Assembly: GCF_022832375.1 (NCBI RefSeq)
Contig: NZ_JALHLG010000009.1
Span: 1-64,000, forward strand
Length of the DNA: 64,000 nucleotides
From: Novosphingobium beihaiense
Lineage (GTDB): Bacteria > Pseudomonadota > Alphaproteobacteria > Sphingomonadales > Sphingomonadaceae
Reading direction: 5' to 3'
The notes under the pieces are model-generated. The model was given only the letters and a program-made list of their open reading frames with translations. It ran no database searches and was not told where the DNA came from. Below are positions 51,652 to 59,317 of this stretch, one piece after another (the stretch's first letter is position 1; each line of letters starts with the position of its first letter). Position numbers and translations under genes: made by a program.

Positions 51652-51849
51652 ATGATTTTCATCAAAGGCCTGATCCCGGGCGTTCTGCTGACCTGGATCG
51701 TTTCCGGCATCATCGGATCGAACGGATCGAAAGGCGGTATGCTCGCCATCGAGCACATGTTCATCCAGGGGCACGGCTTCTACTGGTCCTGGCCCCTGTT
51801 TCTGGCGGCGACCGGGCTTGCCTGCGCGCTGCTCTGGATGATGGACTGA
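51652..51849 (+). CDS. Small membrane protein, unknown function
   Basis: A 65-residue protein with two hydrophobic helices, IPGVLLTWIVSGIIGS and WPLFLAATGLACALLWMM, joined by a Gly/Lys loop. No known family was recognised. It is divergent from the biosynthetic operon and precedes the pyruvate-kinase-like gene by about 120 bp. Confidence 0.6.
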   Translation: MIFIKGLIPGVLLTWIVSGIIGSNGSKGGMLAIEHMFIQGHGFYWSWPLFLAATGLACALLWMMD

Positions 51850-51929
51850 CGGGCACCGGCACCCGCGCCACAATGCGTCTCAAAACTGTAGAAAGCCGGT
51901 GGTAAAGTTCTAGGCTGCTTCCTTCCGGC

Positions 51930-51949
51930 GCCTCCCAGATTCGGGAGGC
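51930..51949. terminator. Hairpin before the pyruvate-kinase-like gene
   Basis: GCCTCCC and GGGAGGC form a 7-bp stem with a 6-nt loop, 18 bp before the ATG at 51968. It could end the small membrane gene transcript or shape the leader of the next gene. There is no T-run. Confidence 0.35.
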
Positions 51950-51967
51950 TGTCCGCGCGAAGGCACC

Positions 51968-53524
51968 ATGCGGGCTTCGGGAATGACGGTTACGCACAGC
52001 ACGCCTTGCCAGGACTCGCCCGCACCCCTTGCCGGGGCGGAAAGCGCGGACTTGTCCGCCATCGCGGACCTGAAAGAGCGGATCGAAACCCTCACCGCCG
52101 CGATCACTGCCGAGGCGGAACAGCGGCTGGAGCGCTGGGCGGCCTGGGACATCCGCGGGGACTTCCAGCCCAGCGCGGAAAACCTCGCCGCCTATCTCGC
52201 CTTCCGCCATCACGATCTGCGCGATCTGCAGCGCAGGCTCATGGCGCTGGGGCTATCCTCGCTCGGGCGGCTCGAAAGCCGGGTGCTGCCGACACTGCAC
52301 GCGGTGCAGGCCGCGCTGGCGGCCATGCTGGGGACGCCTCCGCCATCCGGGGCCGCCGCCGGGGCCTTCTTCGCGGGAGAGGAACGCCTGCGCAGCCGCG
52401 CCCTTGCCCTGCTGGGGCTGGCAGCGGAAGAACGGCAGGCCGCGCTTCTGGTGACGTGCCCGAGCGAAGCCGCGGACGATCCCGCCTTCATGGACAGCCT
52501 CGCCCAGCGCGGCGTGGAAGCGCTGCGTATCAACTGCGCGCATGACGGGGCGGACCAGTGGCTGCGGATGATCGCCCATGCCCGCACGGCGCAGCAGCAC
52601 AGCGGCCACCGCTTCCGCATCTTCATGGATCTGGCCGGGCCGAAGAACCGCACCGGCACCGTGCGCGCCACACACGACACCCGGCGCGTCTTCGCCGGAG
52701 ACCGCATCGCGATGACCGCGCCCGGCCAGCTCCAGCGGGCCGTCCCGCCCGAAACCGCCTTCGTCTTCGAATGCCTGCTGCCCGAAGTCATCGATCAGGC
52801 CCGCCCCGGCCAGCGGCTGCTGATCGACGATGGCAAGATCGAGGCCCGCATCGATTCCGCCGGCCACGGGCTGCTCGTGGCCACGGTCTCACGCACCAAG
52901 GAAAAGGGCGGGAAGCTAAAGCCCGAAAAGGGCATCAATCTTCCCGACACCGAACTCCACCTGCCCGCGCTGACCGCCAAGGACCGGGAAGACATCGCCT
53001 TCATTGCCGAACATGCCGATGGCCTGTCCTTCTCCTTCGTCCAGACGCCGGATGATGTGGTGATGCTGCAGGACGCGCTGGCCGCGCTGCCCTTGCGCCG
53101 GGAAACCCCGCTGGCGCTTGTCCTCAAGATCGAAACCGCGCTCGCCGTGCAGAACCTGCCGGACATCATCATGCGCGCCGGGGCCCGCAATCCGGTGGCG
53201 ATCATGATCGCCCGCGGAGACCTGGCCATAGAGATCGGCTTTGCCCGCCTGGCCGAAATGCAGGAGGAGATCCTGTGGATTGCCGAAGCGGCGCAAGTGC
53301 CGGTAATCTGGGCGACGCAAGTGCTCGAACAGCTCGTCAAGGAAGGCCTGCCCCATCGCGGCGAGCTGACCGATGCGGCCATGGCGGCCCGCGCGGAATG
53401 CGTGATGCTCAACAAGGGACCGCATCTGCTCGAAGCGATCGACGCGCTCGATCCGCTGCTCGAACGCATGGAAGGCCACATCCACAAGAAGACGCCGCAG
53501 TTGCGCCGCCTTGCCAGCTGGTAA
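51968..53524 (+). CDS. Pyruvate-kinase-like protein lacking the C-domain
   Basis: A 518-residue protein. The first roughly 150 residues are a helical extension without family match. The rest follows the pyruvate kinase barrel: RINCAHD, DLAGPKNRTG, LLIDDGKIEA, KPEKGINLPDTEL, LKIET, IARGDLAIEIG, WATQVLEQ. The Lys, Glu, Asp and Thr used in phosphoryl transfer are thus retained. The usual MLSGETAxG segment is replaced by MLNKGPHLLEAI, and the C-terminal allosteric domain is absent. It may act on another phosphoenol substrate. It is followed by 426 bp before the next gene. Confidence 0.8.
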   Translation: MRASGMTVTHSTPCQDSPAPLAGAESADLSAIADLKERIETLTAAITAEAEQRLERWAAWDIRGDFQPSAENLAAYLAFRHHDLRDLQRRLMALGLSSLGRLESRVLPTLHAVQAALAAMLGTPPPSGAAAGAFFAGEERLRSRALALLGLAAEERQAALLVTCPSEAADDPAFMDSLAQRGVEALRINCAHDGADQWLRMIAHARTAQQHSGHRFRIFMDLAGPKNRTGTVRATHDTRRVFAGDRIAMTAPGQLQRAVPPETAFVFECLLPEVIDQARPGQRLLIDDGKIEARIDSAGHGLLVATVSRTKEKGGKLKPEKGINLPDTELHLPALTAKDREDIAFIAEHADGLSFSFVQTPDDVVMLQDALAALPLRRETPLALVLKIETALAVQNLPDIIMRAGARNPVAIMIARGDLAIEIGFARLAEMQEEILWIAEAAQVPVIWATQVLEQLVKEGLPHRGELTDAAMAARAECVMLNKGPHLLEAIDALDPLLERMEGHIHKKTPQLRRLASW

Positions 53525-53887
53525 CACCGGGGCGCTGCATTCGGCAGGCCGGACAATTCAATCATCGCCGTGTTGATGGCAGCTTGCGAATAGTACCTGC
53601 TCCCGTGCATGTGTTGTGCAATCTATATTTCAGCCGCGTTTTGAATATCTTCGATCAACAACCGGCCCAGCTGCGATCAAACGGCAATCATAGCCCCGCC
53701 GTGGAACACGGCGCAGCCGCCGGTTTGCTTTTCGAACCGGGTTTGCTAGCACCTGCATGCTGAAACACACGCGCAGGAGCACCGGCATTTCGGCCGGCAG
53801 GACGGACACGGAACAATCTTTTTTTCCTTTGAGAATATCACCGCGAGGCGGCGCTGCACCTCGCCGTATTCCGTCCTTTCCCGGTTC
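53525..53887. other. Intergenic region downstream of the pyruvate-kinase-like gene
   Basis: No convincing gene. It contains two hairpins: CGCCGTG-GAA-CACGGCG (53697-53713) and CCGGTT-9 nt-AACCGG (53720-53740). A T-rich stretch lies at 53818-53830. Either could terminate transcription or serve as leader for the downstream operon; no promoter is obvious. Confidence 0.45.
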
Positions 53888-53950
53888 CTGAGGCGGCACG
53901 GCCGGTCCAGAGGTTGGCTCCCGGCAATTCCGGCCTCGCTTGCCGCCCTG

Positions 53951-54325
53951 TTGCTGCTGGCCCCTGTACCGGCAACGGCCGCCGCTCCGCCCCGTTTCAC
54001 CAGTCCGGATGCGCTGTCCAGCGACAGCGGCCATGCCGCCGTCGAATGGCAGGCGGACGGGCCCGTGACGCTGGAAATGACACAGGATGGCAACGCGGCA
54101 CCGCGCGTGCTCTACAGCGGGCACAACCATTCGCTGTTCATTTCCGGGCTGGCCAACGGCACGTACCGCCTGCGCCTCACCGATGCCGCCGGGCAGTCGT
54201 CCCCGCCGCTGCTGCTGACAGTCGCGCACCAGTCGCTATCGCGCGCGCTCATGCTCGTGGCGCTGGGGGCCGTGATCTTCCTGTCGATTGTTGCCGTCAT
54301 CTTCCGGGGAGCGCGCGATGAGTGA
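53951..54325 (+). CDS. Small exported protein with C-terminal membrane anchor, uncertain start
   Basis: From a TTG at 53951 this gives 124 residues: a beta-rich Fn3-like region (AVEWQADGPVTLEM, then LFISGLANGTYRLRLTDAAG) and a C-terminal span (ALMLVALGAVIFLSIVAVIF). The signal peptide clearly continues upstream in frame (RRHGRSRGW, then PASLAALLLL), but no ATG, GTG or TTG is found there before the stop at 53747. CTG at 53888 or a mutated start is possible. It overlaps the symporter gene by 8 bp, so it may be an accessory subunit. Confidence 0.6.
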   Translation: MLLAPVPATAAAPPRFTSPDALSSDSGHAAVEWQADGPVTLEMTQDGNAAPRVLYSGHNHSLFISGLANGTYRLRLTDAAGQSSPPLLLTVAHQSLSRALMLVALGAVIFLSIVAVIFRGARDE

Positions 54326-55742
54326 GAATGCAGCCATGCTGCCGCCGCTCGTCGGCTGGATCCTGCTGGCCGCGTTCAGCGCGCTGTGGATCGGGCTCGG
54401 CATCTACTGGGGGCGCCGCAACAAGAATTTCGAGGATCACGCACTCGCGGGCCGCAACATCGGGCTGGCGCTCGGTTCGGCCACGGCAGCGGCCACCTGG
54501 ATCACCTCCAACACCACGATGCTGGCCCCGCAGTTCGCGCTGCAGCTCGGCGTCTGGGGCATGCTGGCCTATTGCACCGCCAGCTTCGGCCTGTTCCTCT
54601 TCGCCCGCATGGCAGGCCGCATCCGCGCGCTGATGCCTTACGGCTATACCAGCGGCGATTTCTTCCGCCTGCGTTACGGGCGGGTGGCCTGGAGCATCTT
54701 CCTGGTCTTCACCCTGTTCTATTCGCTGACCTGGCTGGTCAGCATGGCCATGGCGGGCGGCATCCTGCTCAATGCGCTTTCGGGCATTCCCTATGTCTGG
54801 GGCATGAGTGTGATCCTGGGCGTCTGCGTGCTCTACACCATGCGCGGCGGGCTCGCGGCCGTTATCGGCACCGACTTCATCCAGAGCCTGATCATCATCG
54901 TCGGCATCGTCATCGTCGGCATTGCCGTGCTCTCGCACGTCTCGGTGGACGAGATCCACGCCAACCTGACGGCCGAACATCCCGCCCTGCTCGACGTGCT
55001 GTTTCCGGCCGCGATCATGGCGATCTTCAACAACCTGCTGTTCGGCCTCGGCGAAGTGTTTCACAACAACGTGTGGTGGAGCCGCGCCTTCGCCTTCCGC
55101 GAGGGCGTGGCGGGCAAGGCCTTTGCACTGGGCGGGCTGATCTGGTTCCCGATCCCCATCGCCGCGGGCTTCATCGCGCTCGCGTCGGGCGCGCTCAACG
55201 TGCCGGTGCCGTCCGCCGACATGGTGGGGCCGCTGGTCGTTTCGCAAGTACTGGGCGAAGCAGGCGCGATCGCGATCTTCATCATCGTGTTCTGCTCGCT
55301 GGCATCGAGCATCGACAGCCTGCTGGCGGCAACCTCCGACCTTCTGACCGAGGACGTCTACCGCCGCCTGCTGCGCCCCGGCGCCACCCCCGCCACGCTC
55401 AAGACAGTGGCGCAATACGTCACGCTTGCGCTCGGGCTGTTCACCTGGGCAATATGCGTCCCGCGCATCGGCACGCTGGCTTCGGTGCTGTTCTTCGCCG
55501 GGCCGCTGGTCGGTTCGATGATCTGGCCGATCGTGACCGGCCTCTACTGGCGCCGCGCCAACAAGGCAGGCGCGATCGGCGGTATGCTGCTGGGCGCTGG
55601 CGTGGGCCTTGTCAGCTATTTCGCAATCGGATGGTACGTGGCCTCGCTGATTGCCACGGCCGTCTCGATGGTCTGGGTGCTCCTTTGCACCCGATTTTCC
55701 AAGTCCCGGTTCGACTGGGCCGAGCTGAGTGAGACAGCATGA
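54318..55742 (+). CDS. Sodium:solute symporter (SSS family)
   Basis: A 474-residue transporter with about 13 spans. Typical SSS features are GRNIGLALGSATAAATWITS in helix 1, the YTMRGGLAAVIGTDFIQ sodium-solute helix region and CSLASSIDSLLAATSDLLTEDVYRR in helix 8, which carries the second sodium site. It resembles the urea/DUR3-like and proline-like branches; substrate undetermined. GGGGA precedes ATG 54318. The downstream enzymes make a carbamoylated or amide compound a reasonable guess. Confidence 0.9.
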   Translation: MSENAAMLPPLVGWILLAAFSALWIGLGIYWGRRNKNFEDHALAGRNIGLALGSATAAATWITSNTTMLAPQFALQLGVWGMLAYCTASFGLFLFARMAGRIRALMPYGYTSGDFFRLRYGRVAWSIFLVFTLFYSLTWLVSMAMAGGILLNALSGIPYVWGMSVILGVCVLYTMRGGLAAVIGTDFIQSLIIIVGIVIVGIAVLSHVSVDEIHANLTAEHPALLDVLFPAAIMAIFNNLLFGLGEVFHNNVWWSRAFAFREGVAGKAFALGGLIWFPIPIAAGFIALASGALNVPVPSADMVGPLVVSQVLGEAGAIAIFIIVFCSLASSIDSLLAATSDLLTEDVYRRLLRPGATPATLKTVAQYVTLALGLFTWAICVPRIGTLASVLFFAGPLVGSMIWPIVTGLYWRRANKAGAIGGMLLGAGVGLVSYFAIGWYVASLIATAVSMVWVLLCTRFSKSRFDWAELSETA

Positions 55743-55861
55743 TGTTTTCCGCCGGATTCCTGTCCGTCCTCGTATACGGTTCGCTGGCATGGTGCGCCGT
55801 GACGGCCCTTGGCCTTGGCACCTTGCTGGTGCGCGACATCGTGCGGGGAGAGACATGGTGA
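55739..55861 (+). CDS. Symporter small accessory protein
   Basis: A 40-residue single-span protein (MMFSAGFLSVLVYGSLAWC, then LGLGTLLVRDIVRGETW) starting in the symporter stop (ATGA) and ending 7 bp inside the carbamoyltransferase gene. Small one-helix partners of SSS transporters of this size and position are known. GC content and tight overlaps support a real gene. Confidence 0.8.
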   Translation: MMFSAGFLSVLVYGSLAWCAVTALGLGTLLVRDIVRGETW

Positions 55862-56949
55862 CACGCCCCGCATCGCAAGTCGATCACGCCCCCGTCATTG
55901 TGAAGCGGCCGGGCAAGATCGGCAATTGCCCCAACCCGGCCGACTTCATCGCCAAGTCGCCCAAGATCAACCTGACGATCCTCGATCAGCTGCGCGGCCA
56001 GTCGGTACTGTCCGCCGCGCTGTTCGACCGGGAAATGCTGGCGGAGCTGGCCAAGTTCGCCGCCTATCTCCAGCTCAAACGCTTCGACGTGGCCCACGCC
56101 ATGGACGACAAGATCATGGCCGCTGCCTTCTTCGAGCCGAGCACGCGCACGCGCCTCTCGTTCGAAAGCGCGATGCTGCATCTGGGCGGGCGCACGATCA
56201 GCGTGGCCGATGGCAAGACCACCGGCGTCGCCAAGGGCGAATCGATGCGCGACATCGGGCAGATGTTCAATTCCTATGCCGATGTCGTGGTGGTGCGCCA
56301 CACCGAGCAATCGGCGGTCAGCGAAATGTGCGAATACCTGCGCATGCCGCTGCTCAACGGCGGCAACGGTTCGGACGAGCATCCCACGCAGGCGCTGGCC
56401 GACTGGTACGCGCTGCTGAAATGGCGGCCGGAGATCGCCTGGGGCCAGCTGCCCGAACAGTTCCGCCTCAACATCGGCATCATCGGCACGCCGGGCAACA
56501 TGCGCACGGTGAAGTCGTTCCTGATGCTGGCCTTGCTGTTCCACGAGAACATCAACCACATCACCATCTTTTCCGAGATGGCCGATCCGCTGGGCGAGGA
56601 ACTGCGCGAGCTGACCAACAACAGCCCGATCGGCATCGATTTCTCGCAGAACCTCCAGCAGAGCCTGGAATATCTCGACGTGATCTACATGAACGCCATT
56701 GCCTTCCTGGGGGACGGCTACCGCTTCTATGGCGACACCTTCACCCTGTCGGCGGACAGCAAGCTGAAGGACGATACCGTGATCCTGCACCCGCTGGCGC
56801 GCGGGGCGGAGCTGGACGTCAGCCTCGATGACACCCAGCACAACCTTTACTTCAACCAGGCCGATGGCGCCGTCTGGATCCGCCAGGCGCTGCTGCTGGC
56901 GATCTTCGGCCGCGTCGCCGACGTCGTGCCCGCCGAACTTCTGGCCTGA
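55855..56949 (+). CDS. Aspartate/ornithine carbamoyltransferase-family enzyme with altered acceptor site
   Basis: A 364-residue enzyme of the ATCase/OTCase fold. Carbamoyl phosphate-binding motifs are intact: FFEPSTRTRLSFE (STRTR 96-100) and HPTQ (176-179), with the GES loop of the 80s region. The acceptor-binding parts differ from PyrB: the usual TRxQxER is NAIAFLG (280-286) and HPLPR is HPLAR (312-316). An N-terminal extension of about 40 residues is present. The acceptor is therefore probably not aspartate. GGGGAGAG precedes ATG 55855. It sits in the symporter-AsnB operon, not with pyrC. Confidence 0.85.
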   Translation: MVTRPASQVDHAPVIVKRPGKIGNCPNPADFIAKSPKINLTILDQLRGQSVLSAALFDREMLAELAKFAAYLQLKRFDVAHAMDDKIMAAAFFEPSTRTRLSFESAMLHLGGRTISVADGKTTGVAKGESMRDIGQMFNSYADVVVVRHTEQSAVSEMCEYLRMPLLNGGNGSDEHPTQALADWYALLKWRPEIAWGQLPEQFRLNIGIIGTPGNMRTVKSFLMLALLFHENINHITIFSEMADPLGEELRELTNNSPIGIDFSQNLQQSLEYLDVIYMNAIAFLGDGYRFYGDTFTLSADSKLKDDTVILHPLARGAELDVSLDDTQHNLYFNQADGAVWIRQALLLAIFGRVADVVPAELLA

Positions 56950-57001
56950 CCCAACCCTTCGCCCCGCCGCGAGGCGGGGCCAACCCAAGGAATACCCATC
57001 T

Positions 57002-58942
57002 ATGTGCGGCATTGCCGGTCTCTGGAGCCCCAAGGGCTACACCGATCAAACCCCCAAGCTTGCCGAGGGCATGGCCGACACGCTCTATCACCGCGGGCCC
57101 GACGGGCGGGGTTTCCACTTCGATCCGGATCACGGCCTTGCCATGATCCACACCCGCCTCTCGATCATCGGCCTCAACGCGGGCGACCAGCCGATCTTCG
57201 GGCGCGAGGATGACGGCACCGGATCGCTTGTGGGCACGATCAACGGCGAATTCTACGACTACAAGCGGCTGCGCGGGCTGCTTCGCACCGATGGCTTCCG
57301 CTTCAACACCAAGTCGGACAGCGAGATCGCGCTGAAGCTCTACCGCAAGCACGGGCTCGATTTCGTCGAGCATCTGCGCGGCGAGTTCGCCTTCGCCATC
57401 TTCGACAAGGAAAAAGAGCAGCTCATTCTGGTGCGGGACCGCTTCGGCATCCGCCCGCTGTTCTGGCACAATGGCCCCGGCGGCTTCTTCTGGGGCAGCG
57501 AGATGAAGGCCATGCTCGCCCATCCCGGCGTGCCGCGCGAAGTCGATCCCAGGGCGCAGCTTCACCAGATGATGCAGGTGATGGTGCCGGGCATGACGCT
57601 CTACAAGGGCATCCACGCGCTGAAGCCGGGCCATATGCTGATCGTCAGCAAGAAGGGCGACGGCTTCGAAGTCGAGGAAAAGCGCTACTGGGACGCCGAA
57701 TTCCCGCTCGACGGCGAGCACGACGTGGCAACGGACGACGAGTTCATCGAGCGCGTGCGCGCGGCGCTGGTGGAATCGATCACCTTCCGCCTTGAGGCAG
57801 ACGTGCCGGTGGCCTGCTATCTTTCGGGCGGCATCGATTCCTGCTCGATCATCGGCATGGCCGCCGCGATCCAGCAATCGCCGGTCAAGGCCTTCACCAT
57901 CTCCTTCGACGACGACCGCTACGACGAAGCCCATATCGCCACCGAAATGGCCGAGATGGCGGGCGCCGATCAGGATATCCTCAAGCTCAAGGCCGAGGAT
58001 CTCTACGGCAAGAACTTCGAGGATGCGGTCCATTATTCGGAGCGCACCTTCTACAACACGCTGGGCGTCGCCAAGATGCTGATGAGCAAGCACGTGCGCG
58101 ACGTGGGCTACAAAGTGGTGATCACCGGAGAGGGGTCTGACGAGCTGTTCGGCGGCTATGCCCAGTTCAAGGCCGACTTGTTCCTGCACGATCCCGAATA
58201 TGCCGCGACGCCCGCCGCGCAGGAAATGCGCGAGCGGAACAAGATCTTCTCCGGCTCGGTGCTCGCCGAAACCGCAATCAGCCATCCCGCGTTCGAGGAA
58301 GTCATGGGCTTCACGCCCAACTGGATCCAGCCGTGGATGCTCACGCTCGAACGCGTGAAGCCGCTGCTTTCGGACGCATTCAAGGCCAAGCTGGGCGATT
58401 ACGATCCGATCGCCGCGATTGCTTACAGCCTCGACAAATCGATGCTCGACGGGCGCCACGTGCTCGACAAGGTGCAGTACTCGTGGATCAAGACCATGCT
58501 CGAAGGGCAGATCCTCAACTGGGGCGGAGACCGGGTGGACATGGCCAACAGCCTCGAAAGCCGCCCGGCCTTCCTCGATCACCATGTGGCCGAACTCGCC
58601 ATGCGCATCCCGCCGCATGTGCGCGTGCGCGACGGGATCGAGAAATGGGTGGTGCGCGAGGCGATGAAGCACGTGCTGCCCGAAGTGCTCTACAAGCGCG
58701 AAAAGTTCGCCTTCATGGCCCCGCCCGCGCATACCGACGCGGCCAAGACGGCGGAGATCGACAAGCTGATCGCCAAGTGGCTGTCACCGGAGAAGATCGC
58801 CGAGACCGGCATCTTCGACGAAGCGAAACTGGCAGCTTCGATCGAGGAATACCGCAAGTCCGACGATCACGCCGCCAACACGCGCAAGGACATCATCCTC
58901 AACCACGCGATTGCGCTGCACGCGATGGAGGAATTGCTCTGA
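57002..58942 (+). CDS. asnB: Glutamine-hydrolysing asparagine synthetase-family amidotransferase
   Basis: A 646-residue AsnB-type enzyme. Cys2 after the initiator Met is the glutaminase nucleophile (MCGIAGLW), with YHRGPDGRG and INGEFYDY completing that domain. The synthetase domain has the ATP loop SGGIDS (275-280) and GEGSDELFGGY. It is about 90 residues longer than E. coli AsnB. The family amidates aspartate or other carboxylates; partner genes suggest the product or substrate of the adjacent carbamoyltransferase. It lies 52 bp after that gene. Confidence 0.88.
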   Translation: MCGIAGLWSPKGYTDQTPKLAEGMADTLYHRGPDGRGFHFDPDHGLAMIHTRLSIIGLNAGDQPIFGREDDGTGSLVGTINGEFYDYKRLRGLLRTDGFRFNTKSDSEIALKLYRKHGLDFVEHLRGEFAFAIFDKEKEQLILVRDRFGIRPLFWHNGPGGFFWGSEMKAMLAHPGVPREVDPRAQLHQMMQVMVPGMTLYKGIHALKPGHMLIVSKKGDGFEVEEKRYWDAEFPLDGEHDVATDDEFIERVRAALVESITFRLEADVPVACYLSGGIDSCSIIGMAAAIQQSPVKAFTISFDDDRYDEAHIATEMAEMAGADQDILKLKAEDLYGKNFEDAVHYSERTFYNTLGVAKMLMSKHVRDVGYKVVITGEGSDELFGGYAQFKADLFLHDPEYAATPAAQEMRERNKIFSGSVLAETAISHPAFEEVMGFTPNWIQPWMLTLERVKPLLSDAFKAKLGDYDPIAAIAYSLDKSMLDGRHVLDKVQYSWIKTMLEGQILNWGGDRVDMANSLESRPAFLDHHVAELAMRIPPHVRVRDGIEKWVVREAMKHVLPEVLYKREKFAFMAPPAHTDAAKTAEIDKLIAKWLSPEKIAETGIFDEAKLAASIEEYRKSDDHAANTRKDIILNHAIALHAMEELL

Positions 58943-58977
58943 GCCCGAACCGGGGGGGGCCTGAACGCCCCCACCTC

Positions 58978-59089
58978 CCGTTCGTGTCGAGCCCTTCGTC
59001 ACGCTCAGGATAAACTTCGGGCTTTTAGCCCGAAGTCGAGACACCCCAGCGCTGCGCCAAGGTGTCTCGACTTCGCTCGACACGAACGG
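58978..59089. repeat. Nested REP-like inverted repeat
   Basis: The outer arms CCGTTCGTGTCGAGC (58978-58992) and GCTCGACACGAACGG (59075-59089) enclose CTTCGGGCT/AGCCCGAAG and a perfect 15-bp pair CGAAGTCGAGACACC (59031-59045) and GGTGTCTCGACTTCG (59061-59075). Elements of this kind recur between genes in sphingomonads. It may also terminate asnB transcription. Confidence 0.7.
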
Positions 59090-59216
59090 AAAGGTTGGTG
59101 GTCCGGTTCACACGGTGGCGGCCATCCTCGCCGCAGGTCCATTCCGTAACGCGTCAACCACGCAATCCACTGCACGCGTTGTGGGATATCTGCCCTGAGG
59201 CTTCCCCTCCCCCAAC

Positions 59217-59294
59217 CCCGCTCGTCCTGAGCTTGTCGAAGGACGCTGGCACTGCGCTTGGAAACACCCTTCGACAAGCTCAGGGTGAGCGGGG
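59217..59294. repeat. Second REP-like inverted repeat (CTTGTCGAAGG type)
   Basis: CCTGAGCTTGTCGAAGG (59226-59242) and CCTTCGACAAGCTCAGG (59268-59284) form a perfect 17-bp stem, flanked by CCCGCTC and GAGCGGG. The short REP core CTTGTCGAAGG is characteristic. It lies just beyond the 3' end of the convergent hydrolase gene. The rest of 58943-59317 holds no gene. Confidence 0.8.
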
Positions 59295-59317
59295 GCTGAC
59301 GGGGACTTCCGGCGGCT

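Noticed and set aside
54386..55732. A 448-residue plus-strand frame inside the symporter gene
   Set aside because: His/Arg/Gly-rich out-of-frame translation of a clear SSS transporter.
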